Positions 7,714-15,528 of a stretch of 25,344 bases of DNA are shown here, one piece after another (position 1 is the stretch's first letter; each line of letters starts with the position of its first letter). The position numbers and the translations under genes are program-made. The stretch is taken from NCBI GenBank assembly GCA_016284575.1, contig JAEEPD010000216.1, positions 1 through 25,344 on the forward strand. Direction: 5' to 3'. Source of the stretch: Bacillota bacterium. GTDB lineage: Bacteria > Bacillota > Clostridia > Peptostreptococcales > Anaerovoracaceae. Under the pieces are notes generated by a model. The model did no database searches and was not told where the DNA came from. It saw nothing but the letters and a program-made list of their open reading frames with translations.

Positions 7714-7780
7714 ATATGTTTTTCTATTTTATACATTGTTGCATATGTCCATAAATGCGCCCATTTTCTAAACATATTTG
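7711..7780. promoter_or_regulatory. Paired operator candidate in the pilus/AraC divergent promoter
   Basis: CAAATATGTTT (7711-7721) and its exact reverse complement AAACATATTTG (7770-7780) are separated by 48 bases. The left arm touches the pilus -35 box; the right arm ends just upstream of the likely -10 of the AraC-type gene. Centre-to-centre spacing is 59 bases. A partial related site (GCATATGT) lies between them at 7741-7748. Confidence 0.55.
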
Positions 7781-7794
7781 ATATTATATTTAAT

Positions 7795-9027
7795 ATGTAT
7801 AATCATTATTTATCGACAGAAGACCTCATACGGACAGCCAGGGGGATGGCAATATTGTCAGGCATTCCCATAAGAATCTATAAGGGGAATGAAAAGCTGT
7901 CATTTTTATGCCACCTTCCGCTGATCGCAGACCCCTTCGATCTTTACGAGGGAGGTTTGGATTCCTATGCCCAAGGCGCCCGTATAATGGAGGATAACAA
8001 TTATTATTACGGCATCGTAAGCGACGGAGACATCCGTATGGTCCTCGGCCCCCTTGGCGAGCATCTGTGCACCAAGGAGAGCAACACCCTTCGCGCAGCA
8101 AAAAAACTGCTCAAAAGCGACCGCGACATAGCTCATCTGAAGGCTCAGGCCGAGAGCGTCCACTGCATGAGCATATACAAGACCATAAATGTAATGTGCC
8201 TGGCGCACTTTGTGGTCTGCGGCACTGTGCTCAACGGCGCGGATCTTGATCTTAGTGTGGTGCTCCCGGAGGACTTCGGGGCCTCATCCGACCCCGATCT
8301 CTTCGAATACTATCAGAAGGTAAATGAGTACGGGCGGGGCTTTGATTTTACTGCAAGGGAGGAGCTGACCGAAAAGCTGGTACTCGCCGGTCACGTGCGA
8401 GGCCTCAGGCATATGCTGGAAAACTCCTCGATCGCGGATTTCTTCCCCAGATTCCACGAGAACGAGGTAGACAACGCAAAGGCAGCCCTTTACTATGCTG
8501 CATCCACCATTGTGGGCTCCTTAAGCAAGAGCAGCAACAAGTACACTGAAGCCGATCTTCTGCGCAGAAGATATTTCAAGCGCTGCAAAGGCCTGACGGA
8601 TACTGAGGCTGTCATGGAGCTGAAAAATGCAATGCTGCTGGATTTTGCCTCAAAATTCGGCGGCGGATCGGAGCAGATCAACTACAGCAGACTGACTCTG
8701 GATGCCATCGATTTCATCGATCACAACCTGAACAGCCCCATAGATACCAGCGATGTTGCAAACGAGCTGTTCGTAAGCCGAAGCCGCATCTCTACTATCT
8801 TCAAGCGGGACACAGGCACAAATCTTTCGGACTATATACACATAAAAAAGCTGGAGGCGGCTAAAGCCATGCTCTCCAGCGGAAGCTACAGCATAGGCTA
8901 TATCTCATCCAATCTCGCCTATCGCTCCCAGAGCCACTTCACCAGCGTTTTCAAGAAGTTCGAAGGCGTGACACCCAAAAGATACCGTAAGGAGCATCTG
9001 TCCCAGACAGAAGAGGAAGAGCAGTAG
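7795..9027 (+). CDS. AraC/XylS-family transcriptional regulator, likely pilus regulator
   Basis: A 410-residue regulator with an unrecognised N-terminal sensor region (about 1-300) and a C-terminal AraC-type double helix-turn-helix (about 308-400). The first helix pair is around DTSDVANELFVSRSRISTIF; the second includes YISSNLAYRSQSHFTSVFKK and ends in the usual VTPKRYR signature. It is divergent from the pilus operon, as with the AraC-type MsmR of streptococcal pilus islands, so control of pilus genes is the natural hypothesis. The ATG at 7795 has no ribosome site; an AT-rich -10-like TATTAT lies at 7782-7787, so the transcript could be nearly leaderless. A later ATG (7846) has AGGGGG directly against it and is less likely. 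Confidence 0.88.
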   Translation: MYNHYLSTEDLIRTARGMAILSGIPIRIYKGNEKLSFLCHLPLIADPFDLYEGGLDSYAQGARIMEDNNYYYGIVSDGDIRMVLGPLGEHLCTKESNTLRAAKKLLKSDRDIAHLKAQAESVHCMSIYKTINVMCLAHFVVCGTVLNGADLDLSVVLPEDFGASSDPDLFEYYQKVNEYGRGFDFTAREELTEKLVLAGHVRGLRHMLENSSIADFFPRFHENEVDNAKAALYYAASTIVGSLSKSSNKYTEADLLRRRYFKRCKGLTDTEAVMELKNAMLLDFASKFGGGSEQINYSRLTLDAIDFIDHNLNSPIDTSDVANELFVSRSRISTIFKRDTGTNLSDYIHIKKLEAAKAMLSSGSYSIGYISSNLAYRSQSHFTSVFKKFEGVTPKRYRKEHLSQTEEEEQ

Positions 9028-9039
9028 CTGCAGGATAGA

Positions 9040-9066
9040 ACCCGCAGGACCTATTCGCCTGCGGGT
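9040..9066 (+). terminator. Terminator of the AraC-type gene
   Basis: A 9-bp perfect stem (ACCCGCAGG/CCTGCGGGT) with a 9-base loop, followed by ATTTTATTG on the plus strand. The loop and right arm overlap the 3' end of the convergent acyltransferase gene. Confidence 0.85.
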
Positions 9067-10403
9067 ATTTTATTGTCCTTTTTTGCCCTGCCGGCCCTTC
9101 TTGCGGCCTTGGCCTCGGCGCGAAGCTTATACATTTCTTCAGCTGCGATCCTGGCCTTAGCCACCATGCTCTTGCCCTTTGGGAAGCAGTAGTAGAGCAG
9201 GTCCTGGTCTCCGATGCAGATCATGTCCCCTATCTCGTACCAGAAATAGTCCGCATAGAGGCCGTAGCTGGCACCGGGCTTCTGGCTGTAGAGCAGCTTC
9301 CCTTCGGCGTCATACAGGCGGAAGCCCTCGCCGTCGTGGATGAGACGGCCATCACCGGTCATGTAGATGGCCTTGTAGTCCACCATACAGCCTATCCTGA
9401 CCTCAGTATCCAGCAGGTAGCTGCCGTCCTCGATCTCCTTCCGGATCTCAGAGCGCTCCCAGGCATACCAGTCGGAGACGTATTCAAAGCCTTTGCGGGG
9501 CCATTCATCAGGCTCCGAGCCCTCTGCGCCTCCGTCCTTTATCTTCTTCAGCCTGCCCAGCTCGTCCAGCTCGTACTCGGCGCCGCAGTGGCTGCACACC
9601 AGCCTGGTGCCGCGACCCTCCATAAAGCCCTCGGCTCCGCACTCGGCGCAGCGGAAGAGTATCCTGTCCAGACCGTCGGCCCTGAAGCCCTCGGTCACCC
9701 GCACATCGTTTTCCGCCTGCCAGCGCCAGTTGTCGAAGCTGAAGACCTCATCCAGCCGCCTGTCTATCTCCTCCTCCGGCAGCTCCTTAAGCTCATCGCT
9801 GCTGAAAAGGCAATACATATCGGCGCTCACATCCACCTTCCGAAGCTGCAGATTGTTGTAGAGCGGGTCCCTGGTGAAGGCCCCCTCGGTCTTGATCATT
9901 ATCACCGGCGCGCCAAGACGCTTCAGCAGCACCCCAAGACGCCTGGGCAGAGGCGTGGCGGTGCCGTCAAAGGTATAGCTGGCCTCAGGGTACATGAGCA
10001 CGCTGGAGCCCAGCTCGTCCAGGCAGTAGCGCAGCTTGCCAAGAAGGCTCACGTCGGTTACGAACTTGCAGGTGGGGATGCAGCCGATCTGCCTCATCAT
10101 CCATTCCTTCCCCACAAAGCCGTCGGAGGTGCAGACGATGTTGTAGGGCCGGGGGTACATAAGGCGCGAAACTATCTTAAGATCTATGAAGCTGGAATGG
10201 TTCATGAATATGAGGGAGGGCTTTTCCGCCGCATCCTTCATGTCGTGAACGTTCGCTTTGAAATTGGTGGCCTTTAGGTCCGATGCGCCCAGGGTGCGCA
10301 CCAGCCATTTGAAGAAGGGCGACGGCAGATTCGGCTTTTTCGCCTCAGGCCGCGGCAGCTTCAGCACTTCCTCGTAGCTCATTTCCTTTGTCTTTATCTT
10401 CAT
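9051..10403 (-). CDS. PlsC-type acyltransferase with zinc ribbon and extra C-terminal domain
   Basis: A 450-residue protein. The N-terminal half is a lysophospholipid acyltransferase domain with the catalytic HX4D motif as NHSSFID (His69, Asp74) and a PEASYTFDG segment (139-147) in the place of the acceptor-binding block. The middle carries a four-cysteine zinc ribbon (Cys252, 255, 270, 273: CAEC and CSHC spaced by 14). The last 170 residues are a Trp/Tyr-rich domain I do not recognise. PlsC alone is about 200-250 residues, so this is a fused form, with phosphatidate synthesis or another acyl transfer at the membrane as the likely job. The open frame starts 5 codons earlier, but the ATG at 10403 has GGAGG 5 bases upstream. 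Confidence 0.8.
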   Translation of the reverse strand: MKIKTKEMSYEEVLKLPRPEAKKPNLPSPFFKWLVRTLGASDLKATNFKANVHDMKDAAEKPSLIFMNHSSFIDLKIVSRLMYPRPYNIVCTSDGFVGKEWMMRQIGCIPTCKFVTDVSLLGKLRYCLDELGSSVLMYPEASYTFDGTATPLPRRLGVLLKRLGAPVIMIKTEGAFTRDPLYNNLQLRKVDVSADMYCLFSSDELKELPEEEIDRRLDEVFSFDNWRWQAENDVRVTEGFRADGLDRILFRCAECGAEGFMEGRGTRLVCSHCGAEYELDELGRLKKIKDGGAEGSEPDEWPRKGFEYVSDWYAWERSEIRKEIEDGSYLLDTEVRIGCMVDYKAIYMTGDGRLIHDGEGFRLYDAEGKLLYSQKPGASYGLYADYFWYEIGDMICIGDQDLLYYCFPKGKSMVAKARIAAEEMYKLRAEAKAARRAGRAKKDNKIPAGE

Positions 10404-10557
10404 GACAGCCTCCGTCATCTGTGTTCAGTCATTTACCGGCGGCAGACCCGCCCGTTTTTTATAAGTATAACACATCCAAAAGGGCCGACGGGCCGGATCC
10501 CTTCATTTTTTGACAGATAATTCACAAAAACTGCATACAGCAAAGCCCTGCTTATGC

Positions 10558-10608
10558 TAAAATCATTTCGTAACAGGGAAGATTCCCGCGGCCGGAACCA
10601 CAGGCCGC
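10558..10608 (+). promoter_or_regulatory. Extended -10 promoter and leader hairpin of the DUF1232 gene
   Basis: A TATGCTAAAAT extended -10 (TAAAAT at 10558-10563) lies 78 bases before the start codon; no good -35 is seen. The leader carries a hairpin with 6-bp GCGGCC/GGCCGC arms (10588-10608). Confidence 0.35.
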
Positions 10609-10640
10609 ATTCAATAAGAGCATCCACAGGAGGGAAAAAG

Positions 10641-11117
10641 ATGAGTTTTGAAAACATAATCAGTCTTGACAAGGCAAAGCAGGTACTCAACAGCGGCATT
10701 TCGCAGGCCCAGGAGCTTATGAAGGACACGAGCAAGATCGATGAGCTGCTGGAAAAGGCGGAGAAGAAGCTTCAGGAGGTTCCGACCATAGGCGCCGCCC
10801 TGTCCGATCTTCCCGTAATGCTGCAGATGATCAAGAGCTACATCACCAAAGAATACGATGTGGTATCCCCCAAGGTCATCGCTTCCATGGTCAGCTCCCT
10901 GCTTTATATCGTTACCGGCAAGGACCTGATCAACGACAGCATTCCCGTGCTGGGACAGCTGGACGACATCGCCGTGGTCGCAGTAGCTCTTAAGATAAAC
11001 GAAAAGGAGATCGCAGACTACAGAGCATGGAGAGACGCAGGAAAGCCCATCACCGTAAAGGCTGATGTGGTTGACGAGGCTCCCGCTGCTGCAGCTGAAG
11101 AACCCTCAGAGGCTTAA
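10641..11117 (+). CDS. DUF1232 (YkvA-type) protein
   Basis: A 158-residue protein. The central part (about 72-125) matches the DUF1232 pattern: a helix, then YIVTGKDLINDSIPVLGQLD, and a following DD dyad. It is preceded by a charged helical N-terminus and followed by an Ala/Glu-rich acidic tail. Proteins of this family are small, partly membrane-associated and biochemically uncharacterised. The ATG at 10641 has an AGGAGGG site 6 bases upstream; the open frame reaches further left but without support. It is transcribed alone or with the DUF1294 gene downstream, separated by a terminator-like hairpin at 11132-11156. Confidence 0.82.
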   Translation: MSFENIISLDKAKQVLNSGISQAQELMKDTSKIDELLEKAEKKLQEVPTIGAALSDLPVMLQMIKSYITKEYDVVSPKVIASMVSSLLYIVTGKDLINDSIPVLGQLDDIAVVAVALKINEKEIADYRAWRDAGKPITVKADVVDEAPAAAAEEPSEA

Positions 11118-11131
11118 TTATATGATGATGC

Positions 11132-11156
11132 GCCCCGGCCCTTCATCGGCCGGGGC
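11132..11156 (+). terminator. GC-rich terminator-like hairpin after the DUF1232 gene
   Basis: A perfect 9-bp stem (GCCCCGGCC/GGCCGGGGC) with a 7-base loop, followed by only a short TTTGATATT. It lies 16 bases before the DUF1294 start, so some read-through is probably needed for that gene. Confidence 0.65.
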
Positions 11157-11172
11157 TTTGATATTGCGCAAA

Positions 11173-11451
11173 ATGATCAAATACGTTCTGATATATCTGG
11201 CCGCCATCAATATCATCGCCTTTCTGATGATGGGGACCGACAAGCTGAAGGCAATAAAGGGCCGCTGGCGCATCTCCGAGAAGGCGCTTTTTACCTCTGC
11301 GCTGCTTGGGGGAAGCCTGGGGGCAATGCTTGGCATGCGGGTATTTCACCATAAGACCCTGCACAAGAGCTTTACCATAGGTATGCCCCTGATATTCATC
11401 GCCCAGCTGGCGCTGGCATACTGGATCATGACCAGGACCGGGCAGCTTTAG
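11173..11451 (+). CDS. DUF1294 small membrane protein
   Basis: A 92-residue integral membrane protein with three hydrophobic segments. The DUF1294 signature is clear: MGTDKLKA after the first helix, then RISEKALFTSALLGGSLGAM, and FHHKTLHKSFTIGMP before the last helix. No function is established for the family. An in-frame TTG (11164) and an ATG at 11125 are possible alternatives, but neither has a ribosome site; the chosen start matches family N-termini. The missing ribosome site and the preceding hairpin suggest low or coupled expression. Confidence 0.78.
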   Translation: MIKYVLIYLAAINIIAFLMMGTDKLKAIKGRWRISEKALFTSALLGGSLGAMLGMRVFHHKTLHKSFTIGMPLIFIAQLALAYWIMTRTGQL

Positions 11452-11516
11452 CCCTGGCTGGAGCCAGCCCGTTTTCGAATTTCAAAATAATTTTATCGAA
11501 AAACAATAAAAACATC

Positions 11517-11552
11517 TTGACAAACGATAGCGCATAGGCTATCGTTTTTTTA
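11517..11552 (+). promoter_or_regulatory. Promoter overlapping a 10-bp palindrome / terminator
   Basis: TTGACA (11517-11522) and TATCGT (11540-11545) are 17 bases apart. Spread over the spacer and -10 is a perfect inverted repeat, AAACGATAGC (11522-11531) and GCTATCGTTT (11538-11547), ending in seven Ts. The same bases can act as the terminator of the DUF1294 gene in RNA and as an operator over the promoter of the DUF2975 operon in DNA. Confidence 0.6.
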
Positions 11553-11572
11553 AGTTAAAAAGGAGCTTCGAC

Positions 11573-12028
11573 ATGAAATGGAATAATGACAAGAGCATAA
11601 AGCTTTCCATAGCCTGCGTATTTGCCTTCGGCGCCATACTGTTGGCACTGGACCTCTACACCATCTGGGGCTGGATAGCACCAAACTTCGATCTGAGAAC
11701 GGTACTGCAGTGGCAGTACTACGCCATGTTCACAGCCACCGTCGCATCAGGAAGCGTCTTCGCCTGGATATGCCTTCTGAGCCTCTACAGACTTCTTAAA
11801 AGCATCCAATCCGGCGGCGTCTTCACCGAGGGCAATGTGCAGCTGCTGAGGACCATCAGCTGGTGCTGCGCCGGAGCCGCAGCGGTCTGCCTGCTGAGCA
11901 CCATCTACGCCTGGCCCTTCATCATAGTTGCCATCGCGGCGGCCTTCATGATGCTCATAGTCCGCATCGTCAAGAACTGCTTCCGCCAGGCCATCGACAT
12001 GAAGTCCGAGCTGGACCTGACCATATAG
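11573..12028 (+). CDS. DUF2975 membrane protein
   Basis: A 151-residue membrane protein with four predicted helices (about 9-30, 45-70, 95-115, 117-137), the layout of DUF2975. It is followed 9 bases later by a small XRE repressor, a pairing seen repeatedly in Bacillota and Bacteroidota. The family has no proven role; the genetic link suggests a membrane component controlling or controlled by its repressor partner. The ATG has an AGGAG site 7 bases upstream. The C-terminus (RQAIDMKSELDLTI) is typical of the family. Confidence 0.82.
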   Translation: MKWNNDKSIKLSIACVFAFGAILLALDLYTIWGWIAPNFDLRTVLQWQYYAMFTATVASGSVFAWICLLSLYRLLKSIQSGGVFTEGNVQLLRTISWCCAGAAAVCLLSTIYAWPFIIVAIAAAFMMLIVRIVKNCFRQAIDMKSELDLTI

Positions 12029-12037
12029 GAGGCTGCC

Positions 12038-12259
12038 ATGAGGATAGTCGTAAACATCGATGTGATGATGGCAAAGCGCAAGATATCCGCCGGAGAGCTG
12101 GCGGAGCGCATAGGGATAACGCCAGCGAATCTTTCGATCCTTAAAAACAGCAAGGCTAAGGCCATACGCTTTTCCACCCTGATGGCGCTGTGCCACGTGC
12201 TGCAGTGCCAGCCCGGGGACCTGCTGGAATACAGGGAGGACGAAGAGGAAGAGGAGTAG
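12038..12259 (+). CDS. Small XRE-family regulator (YozG-like)
   Basis: A 73-residue single-domain DNA-binding protein. The helix-turn-helix covers about residues 17-40 (ISAGELAERIGITPANLSIL), followed by KAIRFSTLMALCHVLQCQPG and an acidic tail (REDEEEEE). Such proteins are the usual partners of DUF2975 genes and probably autoregulate the operon; the palindrome over the operon promoter (11522-11547) is a likely operator. The ATG has TAGGAGG 5 bases upstream, overlapping the DUF2975 stop. Confidence 0.9.
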   Translation: MRIVVNIDVMMAKRKISAGELAERIGITPANLSILKNSKAKAIRFSTLMALCHVLQCQPGDLLEYREDEEEEE

Positions 12260-12316
12260 ATTCAAGGGAAGAGCCTGCAAAGGGGCAGGCCGGAGATCTT
12301 AAACAAAGGGGAGATC

Positions 12317-13867
12317 ATGAACAACACTTTATGGGATGATAAGAAGCTTAAGAGGCGGGCGCTGATATGTGCCCTTCTGAGCTACATTATGGCATATGCC
12401 TGGACCACTTTCAGCTGGAAGCCTCTTGGCCTGCTGCTGACGGCGGTGCTGCTTGTGGGGCTCTGCGAGGCCATTCAAAAGGGGGTCTCAAGGAGCACTG
12501 AAAGCTGGGTATGGCTTGGCTGCTTTGCAGTATGCTGCTTTTCGCTCTTTATGAAGGAGACTGCCGTCCAAGGCATAATGCTGGGCGGCAGATGGCTGGT
12601 TGAGCCCATCGGAGCCTGGGCGCCTGCAGATACTGCTGCCTCCGGGAGCTTCGCGGCCGAGGACCTGGTACAGCCCCAGGGGCTGGGCTTTTGCAGGGTC
12701 TGGGACGAATTCCAGCTGGCCATGTTCGTACACATTTTCGCTGTCTGGTGGATACTTGCAAGGAGCGGAAAGCAGGTGGCGGGGGAAAGCAGCAGATATC
12801 TGCCGCTGGATGCCCTGAATGCCTTTATCGCCCTGCCCTTCGGGAACTTCTTCCTTCGCATAAGGACCATCGCGGCAGCCATAAAGGAGCGCTTTCCGGA
12901 AAAGAAGCCTAAAGAATATACCGAAGGCTATGCAGCCCCAGGCCATGCGGATGCTTCAGAAGCCGAGAACACAGGCGCCGCTGCCTTCACCTCCTACGAG
13001 GATGAAGCGATGCTGTCTCCCTCCGCCCAGGACCAGATGGCAGGGACCCGCAGCTGGACAATCATCGCAGCCATCGCAAGCCTCTGCCTTTTCGCCTCAG
13101 CAGCAAGCCTGCTGGGCAGGGCGGATGCCACCTTTGGCAGCTGGTTCGAAAGCTTCCTGGAGATCTTCAGGATAGAGCTGGACATTGATGTCCTGCTCCG
13201 CTTTTTCTTCAGCCTTCCCGTGGGCATGTATCTCTTCGGCCTCATGGCCGGCGCAAGGAGGCATCCAAAGGAAAAGCTGAGGGAACAGCTTGAGGCTGTA
13301 AACCAGATGGTCCAAAGCATCAGAAAGGTCCCTGAGACCTTCTGGACAGCCATCATCGGCCTCTTCTCCCTTCTCTATCTGGCCTTCTTTGTTCTTCAGG
13401 GCAGCTACCTCTTCGGAGCCTTCACCCGCACCCTGCCGGAGGGCTTCATAGTATCCCGGTACGCAAGGGAGGGCTTCTTTGAACTCTGCAAGGTGATAGC
13501 CCTGAACTTCAGCCTGCTGTGGCTGGTCACCCGCATGGCCATGCCAAAGGGCTTCAGGCCCGAGGAAGGCAGCCTTAAAGCCAGTCTGGAAAACGTTCAG
13601 AGCATGACAGGCTCACGCCTCTTCAGAGCCTCCTGCCTGGCCCTGCTGGCGGAAAGCGCCATCTTCGCAGTCATTGCCTTCTCAAAGCTGGCTCTTTACA
13701 TAGACTGCTTCGGCTTCACGCCCCTGCGCTTTCAGAGCATCTGGCTGGTATGCGTGCTTTTCCTGGCCTGCATTCTGTGGGCTGTCAGCCTGCTCACAGG
13801 CCGTAAGGTCTTCAGACTCTGGATGTACTTCGGCGCCGTCAGTCTCTCCCTTTTGAGCCTTTACTGA
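12317..13867 (+). CDS. Large integral membrane protein, DUF4153/DUF4173-like
   Basis: A 516-residue membrane protein with two blocks of hydrophobic helices separated by a hydrophilic stretch (about 200-240, rich in Glu, Ala and Ser). The segment around IVSRYAREGFFELCKVIALN resembles the Y-A-R-x-G-F signature of the DUF4153/DUF4173 families, which often follow DUF2975/XRE pairs. No catalytic motif is visible. The ATG has AAAGGGGAG upstream; the 57-base gap from the XRE gene holds only a small hairpin (GCCTGC/GCAGGC, 12274-12291). Probably the last gene of the operon, since a terminator follows. Family name is tentative. Confidence 0.72.
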   Translation: MNNTLWDDKKLKRRALICALLSYIMAYAWTTFSWKPLGLLLTAVLLVGLCEAIQKGVSRSTESWVWLGCFAVCCFSLFMKETAVQGIMLGGRWLVEPIGAWAPADTAASGSFAAEDLVQPQGLGFCRVWDEFQLAMFVHIFAVWWILARSGKQVAGESSRYLPLDALNAFIALPFGNFFLRIRTIAAAIKERFPEKKPKEYTEGYAAPGHADASEAENTGAAAFTSYEDEAMLSPSAQDQMAGTRSWTIIAAIASLCLFASAASLLGRADATFGSWFESFLEIFRIELDIDVLLRFFFSLPVGMYLFGLMAGARRHPKEKLREQLEAVNQMVQSIRKVPETFWTAIIGLFSLLYLAFFVLQGSYLFGAFTRTLPEGFIVSRYAREGFFELCKVIALNFSLLWLVTRMAMPKGFRPEEGSLKASLENVQSMTGSRLFRASCLALLAESAIFAVIAFSKLALYIDCFGFTPLRFQSIWLVCVLFLACILWAVSLLTGRKVFRLWMYFGAVSLSLLSLY

Positions 13868-13905
13868 TAAAAAACACCCAGCCGCTGCTGCCTCAGAACC
13901 ATTTA

Positions 13906-13944
13906 ACGGATCAGTGAAATTTAATGCTTCACCGGTCCGTTTTT
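13906..13944 (+). terminator. Terminator of the DUF2975 operon
   Basis: A 13-bp stem with one mismatch (ACGGATCAGTGAA/TTCACCGGTCCGT), 9-base loop and a T-run on the plus strand. Confidence 0.85.
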
Positions 13945-13971
13945 GTGATAAAGTTTTATTGTCAATAGAAT
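13943..13971 (+). promoter_or_regulatory. Predicted promoter of the dipeptidase gene
   Basis: TTGTGA (13943-13948) and TAGAAT (13966-13971) are 17 bases apart. The leader has an imperfect hairpin (CGTCCGC/GCAGACG, about 13972-13990) before the GGAGGA ribosome site. Confidence 0.5.
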
Positions 13972-14021
13972 CGTCCGCTAAGGCAGACGACGGTTCATAT
14001 GCAATTTAAGGAGGAATAATC

Positions 14022-15488
14022 ATGCCCTGCACAACTATACTGGTAGGCAGAAACGCTTCAAATGACCATTCAACCATGATATCCCGCACCGATGACGGTA
14101 TGTTCGGTGTTAAGAAGCTGATCGTGGTCCAGCCCAAGGATCAGCCGAAAAAATATAAAAGCAAGATATCCCATGTGGAGATAGAGCTGCACGAAGACCC
14201 CATGCCCTACACCGCAAGCCCCAATGTAAACCCGGAGGCGGAGGGCATCTGGGCTGCCACAGGCATCAACGCCGCAAACGTGGGAATGACGGCAACAGAG
14301 ACCATCACCTCAAACCCCAGAGTCCTCTCAGCGGATCCTCTGGTGTGCTATCAGAAGGCTAAGACCCGCAGGGAAAAGGACATCCCCGGGGGCATAGGAG
14401 AGGAGGACATGGTGGTCCTGGTGCTGCCCTACATAAAGAGCGCCAGGGAGGGCGTGCTGCGCCTCGCCTCCCTTCTGGAGAAGTACGGCACCTATGAGTC
14501 CAACGGCATAGCCTTCAACGACGAAAAGGAGGTCTGGTGGCTGGAGACCATAGGAGGACACCACTGGATGGCAAGAAGAGTCCCCGATGACGTGGTGGTG
14601 ATCAACCCCAACCAGTTCGGCATGGACGGCTTCGATCTGGATGACGCCTTCGGCAAGAAGGAAGCCCATCTCTGCTCCGCAGACCTGAGAGAATTCATCA
14701 GGGACAACGACCTCGACTGCAACCAGGGCGGCAGGTTCAACCCCAGGGACATTTTCGGCTCCCACAGGGACATGGATCATGTCTATAACACCCCAAGAGC
14801 CTGGTTCATGGGTCGCTACCTGACCCCCTTCAGCCACAAATGGGACGGCCCCGACGCGGAATTCGGCCCCGAAAGCGATGACATCCCCTGGTCTCTGGTA
14901 CCGGACCGCAAGATAACCATAGAGGATGTGAAATACATGCTGTCCTCCAATTATCAGGGCACTCCCTACAGCCCCTACATCAGCCTGGATACCGGAGTCC
15001 GCGGCAAGTACCGCTCCATAGGAATCAACAGGACCGGGGTCACCTCCATCTGCCAGATCAGAAGCGGTGTTCCCGACGCTCTTAAGGGCATAGAATGGGT
15101 GAGCTTCGGCTCCACCACCTATGCGGCTCAGCTGCCTGTTTACACCCAGGTGGACAAAATGCCTGACTACCTGGCAAAGGTGAGCATGGACGCATCTACT
15201 GAAAACTTCTACTGGGCCACCAGGATCATAGGCGCTCTGGCAGATCCGCACCACGCCGCCTGCATACAGCAGATGGAGCGCTACTGGGACGCTGTAGCCG
15301 TGGAGGCAAGGCGCATCATCCTGGAGTACGACAAAAAGATGACCGAAAGCGGAGACTTCAGTCTTAAGGACGAGGCCAACAAAGAGCTGGCGAAGATGGC
15401 AAAGGAAAAGACCACTGATGCCCTGAACAAGATACTCAGGATAGCCAGCGAGAGGATGAAAAACGGCTACAACAGAGCCGACAACTAA
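14022..15488 (+). CDS. pepD: C69-family dipeptidase (PepD-like Ntn hydrolase)
   Basis: A 488-residue peptidase of family C69. The start MPCTTILVGRNASNDHSTM puts the nucleophile Cys at position 3, to be exposed by N-terminal processing, followed by the RTDDGM motif. Later family blocks include WAATGINAANVGMTATETI, EVWWLETIGGHHWMARRVPD and the tail YDKKMTESGDF. Length matches the lactobacillal PepD group (about 470-500). It should cleave dipeptides of broad specificity in the cytoplasm. It is monocistronic, with its own promoter, a GGAGGA site 8 bases before the ATG, and a convergent neighbour. Confidence 0.92.
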   Translation: MPCTTILVGRNASNDHSTMISRTDDGMFGVKKLIVVQPKDQPKKYKSKISHVEIELHEDPMPYTASPNVNPEAEGIWAATGINAANVGMTATETITSNPRVLSADPLVCYQKAKTRREKDIPGGIGEEDMVVLVLPYIKSAREGVLRLASLLEKYGTYESNGIAFNDEKEVWWLETIGGHHWMARRVPDDVVVINPNQFGMDGFDLDDAFGKKEAHLCSADLREFIRDNDLDCNQGGRFNPRDIFGSHRDMDHVYNTPRAWFMGRYLTPFSHKWDGPDAEFGPESDDIPWSLVPDRKITIEDVKYMLSSNYQGTPYSPYISLDTGVRGKYRSIGINRTGVTSICQIRSGVPDALKGIEWVSFGSTTYAAQLPVYTQVDKMPDYLAKVSMDASTENFYWATRIIGALADPHHAACIQQMERYWDAVAVEARRIILEYDKKMTESGDFSLKDEANKELAKMAKEKTTDALNKILRIASERMKNGYNRADN

Positions 15489-15492
15489 AAAA

Positions 15493-15506
15493 GCCGCCGA
15501 AGCGGC
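15493..15506 (-). terminator. Terminator between dipeptidase and MerR genes
   Basis: A GCCGC/GCGGC stem with tetraloop, followed by TTTTTT on the minus strand, where it ends the MerR-type gene. On the plus strand it is followed by A-rich sequence and would end the dipeptidase transcript only weakly. A second 9-bp repeat (AAGGGCAGC/GCTGCCCTT, 15521-15546) overlaps the MerR stop codon. Confidence 0.75.
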
Positions 15507-15528
15507 AAAAACATGGGCTTAAGGGCAG

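Noticed and set aside
9336..10277. A 313-codon plus-strand open frame within the acyltransferase
   Set aside because: Antisense shadow of a gene with a clear HX4D motif and zinc ribbon; no start signals.
14328..15254. A 308-codon minus-strand open frame within the dipeptidase
   Set aside because: Antisense shadow; the plus-strand gene has a promoter, ribosome site and full family motifs.
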